64,000 bases of DNA from Methanospirillum stamsii (lineage in GTDB: Archaea; Halobacteriota; Methanomicrobia; Methanomicrobiales; Methanospirillaceae): NCBI RefSeq assembly GCF_003173335.1, contig NZ_QGMZ01000014.1, positions 1 to 64,000 of the forward strand. Reading direction: 5' to 3'. The position numbers and the translations under genes were made by a program. Shown here one piece after another: positions 1 through 7,396 of this stretch. The first letter of the stretch is position 1. Each line of letters starts with the position of its first letter. The notes beneath the pieces were generated by a model. That model did not search any database. It was not told where the DNA came from and worked only from the letters and a program-made list of their open reading frames with translations.

Positions 1-221
1 AGTTAGAAGAATTAAAAGAGAATGAGGGGATTTATCGTTATGCGTCAGCGGGAATCAAGGTTGTAAATGATGAAACATATGTCGATGTCTATGCTCAACC
101 TAAAAAGCAAGTGAAATACCATAATGTCCGTATTCCTGTCGCATATACCCTAGAAGAGGCCTTAAAACTGTTATCTGACACGATAAAAGAGATGAAGAAA
201 CCAGATCCTGATCCGATTTGA
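1..221 (+). CDS. C-terminal end of an unrecognised protein (partial)
   Basis: The reading frame is open from base 3 to a TGA at 219-221, so this is the last 72 codons of a gene that begins before the window. The tail is hydrophilic and lysine/glutamate rich, with YVDVYAQPKKQVKYHN in the middle and a final KKPDPDPI. No domain is recognised. It ends 5 bases from the 3' end of the convergent arsenite-pump gene. Coding status rests only on the open frame and ordinary codon use. Confidence 0.5.
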   Translation, partial: LEELKENEGIYRYASAGIKVVNDETYVDVYAQPKKQVKYHNVRIPVAYTLEEALKLLSDTIKEMKKPDPDPI

Positions 222-226
222 GGGTT

Positions 227-1222
227 TTACCCTCTTAATGGATCCGGTTTTTCATGGAAAAAGATGAGTAATGTCTGAATAAACAGTGGGATCGCAATCC
301 AGATAATAGTCAGGGGATCCTTTAGGATCACTTCACCCTTAAAGCTGAAAAGTAAAATCAACGTAACTAATAGTGCGATTATTGTCACCGGTGTCAGAAA
401 GTGCATGAACTTAGTTTTGAACCATTCCTCTCCTTTATACCGGATAAGAAGAATCCTGGAAAAATATCCACAGAAAAGGGGAAGAGCGACATATATTGCG
501 ATTGATAATGCTAATGCTTCCCAAGGAACGGGCAGTTGTCCGACGCCGAGAAGAAATCCTCCGAGTGGACCATACAATAAGAGCATTGAAAGGGAGTTAA
601 TCGCAACCATGACCAGAGTATGCCTGTCATTTCCTTTAGCTAGGTATCCCCAGACCAAAACCATGGCCGTGCATGGAGCGATGCCAAGAAGAATACATCC
701 GGCGAGGTAACTTCTCCAAAGAGGAATTTCAAGCATTTTAACCCCGTTTTCCCGAACAATTGTTCCCTCTCCATAAGAAGTCCCAACCGGAAGATCTACA
801 CCAAATGGCATCTTTACAAGGTCTACTGCATCAGGTCCGATGAACTGAAGAAAGAGGTAACCCAGGAAAAATGTGGCAATGATATACATGGTAAATGGTT
901 TAATTGCCCAATTTACAAAGAGGGTCAGACTTACAGGTTTGATGTTTTTTCCCGCTTTCAGGACTCAAGAAAAATCTATCTTTACCATGATGGGGTACAT
1001 CATAAAAAAAAGACAGATAGCTATAGGAATTGAGATAACTGGGGCTTCTCCGATGTATATGGATAGACTATCAAGATATGTTGCAACTTCGGGAGCATAC
1101 CGTCCAAGAAGTATTCCAAGAGCGATACAGATCAATACCCAGACGGTCAGATACTTTTCAAAAAAACCAAGGCCCTTAGATTTTTGTGAAGATTTTGTTG
1201 ATGTCTGTTGTGTAGCATTCAT
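227..1222 (-). pseudogene. acr3: ACR3-type arsenite efflux permease interrupted by an in-frame TGA
   Basis: An ACR3 (arsenical-resistance-3) permease would extrude arsenite across the membrane. The frame starts at ATG 1222 and encodes the first membrane helices ([20 protein letters not shown], then a second pair ending in [11 protein letters not shown]). It meets TGA at 965-967 and continues without a frame change as [20 protein letters not shown], followed by the remaining helices to 227. The ACR3 landmarks [16 protein letters not shown] and [11 protein letters not shown] are present downstream. The joined product would be about 331 residues, close to family length. One C-to-T change in an Arg CGA codon would create this stop. 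It is either a recent nonsense mutation, a sequencing error or read through. It is the last gene of the arsR-led minus-strand cluster. Confidence 0.85.
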
Positions 1223-1456
1223 AATGTATCACAAAGGTGATTCAAAATCATTTGAACTTTATGAGTACTTAAAGTTCTCTACGTTATTCAGTATCTCCAG
1301 TATGTTCGATTTTAGAGTGATAACTTTTAAAAATCGATATTTTCCGAAAAATAGTGGTGAATCCAGTTACTTTGTAGTTCTTGTTAACTTAAACCTACAC
1401 TCTTCAAAAAATTCTGGTGATACGAGAGTTTTGAATCGGGTATTTTCAGAAAAAAA

Positions 1457-1843
1457 TTACTTTTTCACCGATGTAGCATTGATTGAAAAGGTATCGTCTT
1501 CTCCCCGGGTCAATTTTCCGGATACTAATACAATCTCTCTCTTGTCAGGTATTTCTCCGGAAAAGATGACGTTAAGGGTTTCAGAATTTTTTCTTGCAGC
1601 CTGACAACTTGCACATCCCATAGAATCGGAGAGAATGAACCTGTGTTCCTTTGGATAAGATGTTGCAACGATTCCTTTCATGATTATTGTCTGTCCTAGA
1701 TATGAATCCGGATCCAGATAGAGTGTAGCAATATTAGGGGGCAAAAGGGGATCAGAGCCCGAAATATTTCCACTAGGTTTTTCTGCCTGGATTGGGACGA
1801 CGAGGAGGATACAAATGGCAAGGCAAAGAATTTTTAATTTCAT
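1457..1843 (-). CDS. Secreted OB-fold-like protein in the arsenic cluster
   Basis: This 128-residue protein has a clear N-terminal signal peptide (residues 1-20, lysine pair then ILCLAICILLVVPIQA). The rest resembles a small beta-barrel of the nucleic-acid/OB type: DSYLGQTIIMKGIVA, then RFILSDSMGCASCQAA, then REIVLVSGKLTRGEDDTF. The CASC motif could bind a metal or a thiol-reactive arsenical, but that is inference. It lies between arsR and the acr3 wreck on the same strand, 56 bases downstream of arsR, so it is probably cotranscribed with the arsenic genes. The family is not firmly recognised. Confidence 0.65.
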   Translation of the reverse strand: MKLKILCLAICILLVVPIQAEKPSGNISGSDPLLPPNIATLYLDPDSYLGQTIIMKGIVATSYPKEHRFILSDSMGCASCQAARKNSETLNVIFSGEIPDKREIVLVSGKLTRGEDDTFSINATSVKK

Positions 1844-1899
1844 CTCTTCAAGGGTTTAGTGGTTTTATGTAAAAGAGTAAATTTTTCTGAAATGAAAAG

Positions 1900-2310
1900 T
1901 TATCTCTTTCCTTTTGTTTTTTTCTCTTCAGAGCACAAGGACAGAGCCTTCACTCCGAGATCGGTTAATTCATATATGATCCAGTTCCCCTGGGATGTGC
2001 CTTCAATGAGTCCCATCGAACTTAATTTTTTCAGGTGGTATGAAAGTCTGGTATCAGATATTTCAAGCAATTCCCGGATGATACAGACACATAACGGTTG
2101 TACTGAGAGCATTGAGAGTATTTTTATCCGGAATGGATCCGAAAGAGCTTTAAAGAGAGAAACATTTTTTATTATTACATCACGGGGCATAGTAAGGCTT
2201 GAAAGCCCTTCAAGTCCGCCTATTGTCATTAGAGGTTCGAGAACTTCCGGAGGTATTTTGGCTGGAATTGCAGGGTCTGTACAATTCGTACTGCAAGCGG
2301 CCTTTTTCAT
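1900..2310 (-). CDS. arsR: ArsR-family metalloregulator
   Basis: A 136-residue winged-helix repressor of the ArsR/SmtB family. The core runs from about residue 48 (VSLFKALSDPFRIKILSML) through LCVCIIRELLEISDTRLSYHL to the wing IYELTDLG. Cysteines in LCVCIIREL sit where classical ArsR proteins carry the arsenite-binding ELCVC motif. An extra N-terminal CSTNCTD segment supplies two more possible thiol ligands. It is divergent from arsC, and the 116-base gap between them is the natural operator region. It probably represses both transcription units until arsenite binds. Confidence 0.9.
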   Translation of the reverse strand: MKKAACSTNCTDPAIPAKIPPEVLEPLMTIGGLEGLSSLTMPRDVIIKNVSLFKALSDPFRIKILSMLSVQPLCVCIIRELLEISDTRLSYHLKKLSSMGLIEGTSQGNWIIYELTDLGVKALSLCSEEKKTKGKR

Positions 2311-2426
2311 TGTACAACTTATCTCCCTGATAAGAAGTTCAATATTTCGATGGAGGTGTAGTACCTATAGAGAATATAGAGAAAATCCTCAAATTGTTAT
2401 AACGGATATTTAAGGATACTAATATC
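2311..2426. promoter_or_regulatory. Divergent arsR/arsC promoter region
   Basis: This 116-base AT-rich gap separates the divergent starts of arsR (minus) and arsC (plus). The stretch AAATTGTTATAACGGATATTT shortly before arsC is TATA-like. An ArsR operator is expected here from the gene arrangement, but I cannot define it exactly. Confidence 0.4.
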
Positions 2427-2858
2427 ATGAATAAACCGATTGTTTTGTTTATTTGTACCCATAACTCTGCCCGATCACAGATAGCTGAAGGGTATCTTAA
2501 AAACCGGTATGGAGAAAGATATTCTGCATATAGCGCAGGAACAGAAGTAACCAGCGTTCATCCTCTTGCCATTAAGGTAATGGATGAAATTGGAATTGAC
2601 ATTTCAAATCATCGATCAAAACCACTCCTTGAATTTTTCGATACTGATATCGATATCGTTGTAACGGTCTGTGATGGAGCAAAATCCGTCTGTCCTGTCT
2701 TTCCCGGAGCGAAAAAAACCATTCATCAGGGATTTACTGATCCATCCTCATTCATGGGTTCGGATGATGAAAAACTGGCAATATTCCGGATTATTCGCGA
2801 TGAGATTATCCGGTGGATTGATGAGAATGTAGATCCTGGCGGATTTCTCGTTCTGTAA
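2427..2858 (+). CDS. arsC: Arsenate reductase, low-molecular-weight phosphatase type
   Basis: ArsC reduces arsenate to arsenite in the cytoplasm, using a cascade of cysteines recycled by thioredoxin. The 143-residue protein has the phosphatase-fold P-loop CTHNSARS with nucleophile Cys10. It also has the two further redox cysteines Cys82 and Cys89 in VCDGAKSVCPVF, which mark the thioredoxin-coupled class. It is divergent from arsR and so is probably induced by arsenite. Its product would need an efflux pump, and the ACR3 gene in this cluster carries a stop codon. Confidence 0.93.
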   Translation: MNKPIVLFICTHNSARSQIAEGYLKNRYGERYSAYSAGTEVTSVHPLAIKVMDEIGIDISNHRSKPLLEFFDTDIDIVVTVCDGAKSVCPVFPGAKKTIHQGFTDPSSFMGSDDEKLAIFRIIRDEIIRWIDENVDPGGFLVL

Positions 2859-3227
2859 GTAATACCTCGAAATATATTAAAACTCCTGCAAATAGTCGGT
2901 ATTATCTGAGTGAAGATTGAAATAGTAAGCCATGGACAATACCGGTCGGGTTTCCATCCGAATGAATCCTCCAAGCCCCAAATATTTCACCACTCGTTGA
3001 CGAGGTTGTTTTTTCCAGTTTTCATTGTGATATGTACACTTCCAATTTTTGTCATCAGGATATCACAATGGTATTCCTCCGAAAAGGGATGACGGTTCCG
3101 GGTTCATTATTCTGACCTGACTTCAATCCGGAGGTTTGGGGAGACCTTACACAGGTGTCAGAGAATATTGGGTGTCACCTTGATGAAAATAAATGTCCGG
3201 AAAAAAAGGGTTACTGGTCGTATATTT
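2859..3227. other. Intergenic stretch with a possible coding remnant
   Basis: No intact gene is seen between the convergent ends of arsC and the DUF2703 gene. On the plus strand near 3117-3215 the frame reads PDFNPEVWGDLTQVSENIG and continues with HLDENKCPEKKGYW. This looks like real protein sequence without a start, so it may be the remains of another gene. I cannot name it. Confidence 0.3.
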
Positions 3228-3659
3228 TTATTGACAACAACACGATCCTTTGGAATCGGACGAAGATTCGTCTCCCCTAATAATCCTGATGAGTACATTA
3301 TGGATAATTTCTGCCGGAATTGACTCATATAATTCATCTGATATTTCAATAGCTCTGCATTCTGCAGTTTCGTTGTTAACGATACAGGCACAGGACTGGC
3401 AGGGCGTCTGGATTACCCTGGCATTCTTCAGGTAATCTTCGAGAGCTTTTCCGTTAATGATGATCCGATTGGATTCTGGCAATTGATCATTCGATAATAC
3501 GGTTTCTTTAAATGCAATATGTACATCATTTTTCATTAATTCAGGTTTTAAGTCCTCTATGACCTGTAATAATGTTATGCCAGTTGCATTACACCGAACG
3601 CAGGTTGTTGATATATTTTTCCCGATATGTTGCCATTCGATGGTGAGGTTTTTTTGCAT
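3228..3659 (-). CDS. DUF2703 cysteine-rich protein
   Basis: The 143-residue protein matches the DUF2703 pattern: LTIEWQHIGKNISTTCVRCN with a CxxC, then the family core LQVIEDLKPELMKNDVHIAF and RIIINGKALEDYL, then CQSCAC and a conserved CRAIEI...YESIPAEII tail. It ends in GSCCCQ, so it carries many thiols. The fold is thioredoxin-like in outline. Such proteins often sit beside arsenic genes, and here it converges on arsC. A role in binding or transferring thiophilic metal(loid)s is inferred, not shown. Confidence 0.75.
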   Translation of the reverse strand: MQKNLTIEWQHIGKNISTTCVRCNATGITLLQVIEDLKPELMKNDVHIAFKETVLSNDQLPESNRIIINGKALEDYLKNARVIQTPCQSCACIVNNETAECRAIEISDELYESIPAEIIHNVLIRIIRGDESSSDSKGSCCCQ

Positions 3660-4133
3660 TGTTATTAGTGGATGCTATGTAATCTTATTAGATTTTGTTG
3701 TCTTTGGGTTCATAAGAACCGTTTGATGTATTCTCATAAAAATTAATTAATATAATTATGCTTGATGGTTTACCGAAATTTCACTCCGTAAATAAGTTCG
3801 ATACGCTCTTTTTTTATGAAAATACGCTGATTATTTCTATTAGGTTATTCATAGGAAAAAATACGCCTATATGGGGGTTATTTTGAAATATTTCCACGAA
3901 ATCTTCTTTTTATAACGGGTTTTAAAGGTCTCATTATAAAAGGGATATAAAGTATCGATTGAAAAAAGATAGGGCAATAGTGTTCTTCCAGTGAAGAGAT
4001 AAATCCGGTCCATATTTGGTGGCAGCAGCACATTTGAGATGCCTCTCATAATTGGAAACAATCCGTTATGAATCTACAATCAAATGTTCCAAATTCCATT
4101 AATCTCATATACTATCCCTGAATATTCTCCTTA
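3660..4133. other. AT-rich intergenic stretch, no gene seen
   Basis: About 470 bases with stops in all frames. The part 3660-3800 probably carries the promoter of the DUF2703 gene (TATA-like TTAATTAATATAATTATG). Nothing else recognisable. Confidence 0.4.
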
Positions 4134-4319
4134 ATGACTCCGGATAATCCAAGGTCATAGACTGCATACCGGATTGTCTTTATTCTTGGGATTGTTGCAC
4201 TTTGTGGTGACATTATCTACGAAGGAGCCCGGAGTATCAGCGGTCCATATCTCATGTCACTCGGAACCATTACCGGAGTGGAACACTCAGGTTCATCAGC
4301 GAATTTGAATCAGTCATGA
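4134..4319 (+). pseudogene. N-terminal remnant of an MFS transporter with in-frame TAG
   Basis: ATG at 4134 reads MTPDNPRS, meets TAG at 4158-4160, and continues in frame as TAYRIVFILGIVALCGDIIY then EGARSISGPYLMSLG. This matches the first helix and loop of a major-facilitator family known for its GDxxYEGARSxxGPYL signature. Homology is lost after LMSLG and the frame stops at 4319. The rest of the transporter (about 350 residues) is absent, so this is a dead fragment. A TTG-to-TAG change would explain the stop. Confidence 0.7.
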
Positions 4320-4435
4320 TTAGGATTATTGATGTTACAAAAGGAGGGGTGGATACAACTCTCCGTTACAGAAATGAGATTGCAGAGAAGATTACTGACC
4401 GGCTTTCTGAATCCAGAAATGTCCTCAATTATTAA
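4292..4435 (+). pseudogene. Short coding remnant of unknown origin
   Basis: In another frame directly behind the MFS fragment the sequence reads FISEFESVMIRIIDVTKGGV, then DTTLRYRNEIAEKITDRLSE, ending NVLNY and TAA. The composition looks like a real helical protein end, but I do not recognise the family. It overlaps the junction where MFS similarity stops, which suggests a deletion joined two gene pieces. Confidence 0.3.
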
Positions 4436-4469
4436 GAAGAACAGGAAAAATGTATCAGAGTGATTAATT

Positions 4470-4640
4470 ATGGTAAAATGTCCTTGTTGCGGGTCTGATT
4501 TATATGGGTATGAACGGCCCTATGATCGTTTGAACCGATCAAAGAATGTTGGTGTGGCTTGTTGTCCATGGTGTAAATGGACCGAGACCGGGGAGAAATA
4601 TCGGGATTTGGAAGATGACAAGGTGAGAATACCATACTGA
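4470..4640 (+). CDS. Small double-CxxC zinc-ribbon protein
   Basis: A 56-residue reading frame from ATG 4470 to TGA 4640. It begins MVKCPCCGSDLYGYERPYDR and carries a second pair, ACCPWCKWTE, giving two CxxC knuckles about 30 residues apart, as in a treble or zinc ribbon. It is just upstream of another zinc-ribbon protein on the same strand, with 87 bases between them. Function is unknown; a nucleic-acid or protein-binding role is possible. Confidence 0.55.
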   Translation: MVKCPCCGSDLYGYERPYDRLNRSKNVGVACCPWCKWTETGEKYRDLEDDKVRIPY

Positions 4641-4727
4641 TTAGTATTTAATATCCCGGGAACTATCTAATCAGAAATACATCTGTTTCCCGGAATAATT
4701 CTGCCGATTGATGATTCAGGACTAAAT

Positions 4728-5171
4728 ATGGTAACATATTTTTGTATCCATTGTTGGCACGCCAGCCCGAACCCAACAGATCGGTGTCCGAAATGTGGAA
4801 GTACTGATAAGTTCTGTACCGAGCAGAAGTATGGAGAACTCATGGTCCGGTACCTGGACCACCCCATGCGAAGGTATCGTCTGGTGGCTTTAAAAAATCT
4901 CAAATGGATGAAGTGGAAAGATGCAATTCCTGATATCCGTGAACGTATCCGGATTGAGAAAGAACCCGATGTAAGGGCGGAGGCCAGAAGGACGCTGGAA
5001 GCTATCGAAACCTATCACAATCGGACTGATAAACCCGTTTCTTTAACCACTTCATCTGAACACACTCATATGTATGACCATATTTATGAACCAACATGCC
5101 GGGTAATATCTGTCAGGAAGGTGCTTCGAAAACATGGTCATCAAGGACTCAGATTTCACAAAAAGAAATAG
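4728..5171 (+). CDS. Zinc-ribbon protein with HEAT-like helices
   Basis: The 147-residue protein opens with an N-terminal zinc ribbon (FCIHCWHASPNPTDRCPKCG, CxxC twice). A helical segment then follows: LDHPMRRYRLVALKNLKWMK and KDAIPDIRERIRIEKEPDVR leading to AEARRTLEAI. This repeats the pattern of HEAT or PBS-lyase-type repeats. The basic C-terminus ends in RFHKKK. It may be an adaptor. It is next to the small zinc-ribbon gene, which suggests related jobs. No enzyme motif is visible. Confidence 0.65.
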   Translation: MVTYFCIHCWHASPNPTDRCPKCGSTDKFCTEQKYGELMVRYLDHPMRRYRLVALKNLKWMKWKDAIPDIRERIRIEKEPDVRAEARRTLEAIETYHNRTDKPVSLTTSSEHTHMYDHIYEPTCRVISVRKVLRKHGHQGLRFHKKK

Positions 5172-5428
5172 TTTTTTTATTGTTTGATATTTTGAAAAAA
5201 TGAGTCATCCGTACGTATTTTCAATAGTGGATGAGCAATTTTATTGGCCTGGCTTTTTAAGTGATTTTATGGAACAACTTCATAATTTCGTACTTTCAAA
5301 AAGGTAAAACACATCCTGAAAAAAGTGATAATTGGAACCAAGGTAATCCGGTTTTCACCGTGAACACCGAAGATGGTGGATAGATAGTGAGTGATTGTAT
5401 CGTTCTATGAAATCAGAGGAATTATGAA

Positions 5429-5803
5429 ATGAAATTCACCCCGTCTGAAAGTATCCTTGTCGGTATTGGCGGGTGTATCGGTTCAATTGCCCGGTATCAG
5501 GTTAATGAATGTATTCCTTCTCTCATTGGGACTTTTATTGTAAACGTCATAGGTTGTGTCGCTATTGGCATTCTTATGTACGAGTCAATTTATTTCGGGT
5601 CGTTTAGCCGGAATTCACGACTTCTTCTCGGAGCCGGGATGTGCGGGTCATTTACTACCTTTTCAGCCTTTGCAACCCAGAGTATTGAAGCCGGACCTGT
5701 TTTTGGCCTGATGTTTATTACAGCAAATATCATATGTGGTCTGCTTGGAGTGTACCTGGGACGTGACATTATCCTCCGGGGAGTGGCATCATGGAACATG
5801 TAA
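5429..5803 (+). CDS. crcB: Fluoride channel subunit Fluc/CrcB (first copy)
   Basis: A 124-residue four-helix membrane protein of the Fluc (CrcB) fluoride-exporting channels. Landmarks are the N-terminal [15 protein letters not shown], the VNVIGC helix with the polar-track Asn, and [15 protein letters not shown] with the channel-lining phenylalanine. Fluc works as a dual-topology dimer; species with two adjacent genes usually form a heterodimer of oppositely inserted subunits. The next gene overlaps by 13 bases, as expected for a matched pair. A weak GGAGG-like site (AGAGGAATT) precedes the ATG. Confidence 0.92.
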   Translation: MKFTPSESILVGIGGCIGSIARYQVNECIPSLIGTFIVNVIGCVAIGILMYESIYFGSFSRNSRLLLGAGMCGSFTTFSAFATQSIEAGPVFGLMFITANIICGLLGVYLGRDIILRGVASWNM

Positions 5804-6153
5804 TTCTTGTGGGAATTGGTGGGGCAATAGGCTCCATGCTCCGGTTTGAACTCTCAAAAATCAGACCCTTCCGGAATATTCCTCTTGGTACCGCCATGGT
5901 TAATATTCTTGGTAGTTTTCTCTTTGGATGTGTGTTTTTCTCCCGTTCACCCGGCGATATTTATTATCTTTTGGATGTTGGAATGTTCGGTGGTTTTACC
6001 ACATTCTCAACATTTTCCTTTGAGACATTCCGGATGATTGAAGATCATGAATTTCGGACAATGATGCTCAACATTGGAATAAATCTTATTGGAAGTCTTG
6101 CAGGGGTTTTTATTAGTTATTTACTCATTTTGTTACTATTTAGAGGTGCATAA
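5791..6153 (+). CDS. crcB: Fluoride channel subunit Fluc/CrcB (second copy)
   Basis: The 120-residue partner of the preceding Fluc protein. It shows the same fold marks: [27 protein letters not shown] with the polar-track Asn, and [16 protein letters not shown] with the phenylalanine box. The ATG lies 13 bases before the end of the first subunit gene, so translation is coupled and the two should be made in equal amounts. Its stop codon overlaps the ATG of the following DUF190 gene by one base. Confidence 0.92.
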   Translation: MEHVILVGIGGAIGSMLRFELSKIRPFRNIPLGTAMVNILGSFLFGCVFFSRSPGDIYYLLDVGMFGGFTTFSTFSFETFRMIEDHEFRTMMLNIGINLIGSLAGVFISYLLILLLFRGA

Positions 6154-6473
6154 TGTTTTCAGATGGTATGTTATTACGGGTATACATTGCAGAATCAGCA
6201 AAAATCGGGAAAAAACCTGCATATAAATATCTGGTAGAGATGTTTAAGGCGAGGGGATTTCCGGGATGTACGGTATTTCGGGGGATGATTGGATATGGAC
6301 ATGAAAAAACCATCCATACCGTCGATGTCCTGAACTTTTCAATGGACCTTCCGATTGTCATTGATGTAGTGGATACAAAAGATCGGATTTTGAGTATTGT
6401 TGACGAAGTGGAACAATTGGTGGAACACGGACTTGTCATCACCCAGGATGTGAAGATGGGAAGAAAACGGTGA
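6153..6473 (+). CDS. DUF190 protein (PII-like fold) linked to the fluoride channel
   Basis: This 106-residue protein is a DUF190 member: LLRVYIAESAKIGKKPAYKY, LVEMFKARGFPGCTVFRGMI and GYGHEKTIHTVDVLNFSMDL are its core. The family adopts a small ferredoxin-like fold related to PII signalling proteins. Its ATG shares one base with the stop of the second Fluc gene (TAATG), and DUF190 genes are often found with crcB. A regulatory or accessory role in fluoride export is a fair inference, not proven. Confidence 0.85.
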   Translation: MFSDGMLLRVYIAESAKIGKKPAYKYLVEMFKARGFPGCTVFRGMIGYGHEKTIHTVDVLNFSMDLPIVIDVVDTKDRILSIVDEVEQLVEHGLVITQDVKMGRKR

Positions 6474-6542
6474 GAAATCGGTTTTCCATCATGCTACACC
6501 AAAAGGTATAATCAAAAAATGAGCGGTTTTAGGTGAACCCTG

Positions 6543-6770
6543 TCACTTTTTTTTATGTAATCCCCGGTCAAGGGTGGTTTGACTCTCTTCATTGAGTCCG
6601 GTTACAAAAACCGATCTTCCCTGTGCCTGAAACTGATCAATCACCCTGGCGATTCCCATGACTGCGGACTGGTCCCATATGTGAGAGTTTGAGAAATCTA
6701 TCTCGATTTTTTTCGGTCCGTCTTCATATCTGAAGAGATCTATAAAATGGTTCATTGTTCCAAAGAATAA
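6543..6770 (-). pseudogene. STAS-domain stub of a SulP anion transporter
   Basis: The frame ends at 6543 and reads FFGTMNHFIDLFRYEDGPKK, then IEIDFSNSHIWDQSAVMGIA and VIDQFQAQGRSVFVTGLNEE. This is the C-terminal STAS domain of a SulP-family anion transporter, with the typical DFSNxHxWDxSAV core. Upstream the frame hits a stop at about 6770 and none of the roughly 400-residue membrane part remains. Its broken 5' edge meets the broken 5' edge of the UspA fragment on the other strand. Confidence 0.7.
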
Positions 6771-7036
6771 TTAATGTATATAACCTTCTTGAGGAAGACG
6801 CAAAGAAAGCAATGACCAGAACAATAGATGCATTAACCCAGGCCGGGATAGATTATCATCTGAAAGTCGCGATTGGTGATCCATCAACTGAAGTCGTGGA
6901 GATTGCAAAGAAAGAACAAGCTGATCTTATTATCCTTGGCACCCGGGGTCTTGGAGCAATAAAAGGCGTTCTTATGGGAAGTGTAAGCCAGAAGATTATC
7001 CAGGCTGCCTCCTGTCCGGTTATGATTGTAAAGTAA
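6755..7036 (+). pseudogene. UspA domain lacking its N-terminus
   Basis: From about 6772 the frame reads YNLLEEDAKKAMTRTIDALT, QAGIDYHLKVAIGDPSTEVV and then LIILGTRGLGAIKGVLMGSV with SQKIIQAASCPVMIVK. This is the second half of a universal stress protein, including the G-2x-G-9x-G(S) nucleotide-binding signature. The first strand and its IDGS-type motif, about 50-60 residues, are missing. The ATG at 6755 lies in sequence belonging to the opposing STAS stub, so it is not the native start. A short protein could still be made, but it would lack half the ATP pocket. Confidence 0.65.
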
Positions 7037-7124
7037 GCATTCCTGATAAACAGGCAAAAAATTCTTGTTATTGTGGGTTATTCCGGAAGGATAATTTTTT
7101 GTCTGCAATAAACAAAGAGGAGTT

Positions 7125-7396
7125 ATGAAACGCATTACCATTAATGCAATAATCGATCTTTTTGCCCTGGTTTTTTTATTCCGTCACTAATTTCTGGAAT
7201 TGTGCTGTACTTCTTCCTTCCATCCGGAGGAGGAAGGGGCGGATATCGGACATTTTTGGATATCTCTCGCGACCAATGGGTGCACATGCATGATTTTTCC
7301 AGTTTTATCTTCGCCGGATTGATAATCATTCATCTGGTTTTGCATTGGAAATATTTCCGGAATATAAACCGAACACTGGTCCCCAGGAAAAAATAA
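7125..7396 (+). pseudogene. DUF4405-like membrane cytochrome-type protein, frameshifted
   Basis: A good ribosome site (AAAGAGGAGTT) precedes ATG 7125, which reads MKRITINAIIDLFALVF. The frame then runs out (LFRH, stop) in a run of seven T near 7174-7180. Shifting by one base gives FIPSLISGIVLYFFLPSGGG, then FLDISRDQWVHMHDFSSFIF and AGLIIIHLVLHWKYF, to TAA 7396. Together this is a complete DUF4405-type protein of about 91 residues with two helices and the paired histidines (WVHMHD, HLVLHW) that could hold heme. One extra T would restore it, so it is a recent mutation, a phase-variable tract or a read error. Confidence 0.75.

Noticed and set aside
965-967. TGA in acr3 read as selenocysteine
   Set aside because: No Sec genes or SECIS-like hairpin were seen nearby, and ACR3 pumps do not need Sec. 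A CGA-to-TGA change is simpler.
873-1604. Long plus-strand frame across the arsenite pump and its upstream gap
   Set aside because: It is antisense to acr3 and the secreted-protein gene, with no homologous features.
2910-3092. 60-residue plus-strand frame behind arsC
   Set aside because: No recognisable features and a poor start; probably chance.
4158-4160. TAG in the MFS fragment (and in the IS1-type transposase) as pyrrolysine
   Set aside because: Both genes carry further lesions or truncation, and no pyl or methylamine methyltransferase gene is in the window.
5200-5307. 35-residue frame starting MSHPYVFSIVDEQFYW before the fluoride operon
   Set aside because: No ribosome site and no recognisable family; kept out as a gene.
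5172-5428. Fluoride riboswitch upstream of crcB
   Set aside because: I looked for the conserved crcB-motif RNA pattern (GATG and CCTAC-type blocks) and found no convincing match. Only short hairpins such as CACC-GAAGAT-GGTG occur.
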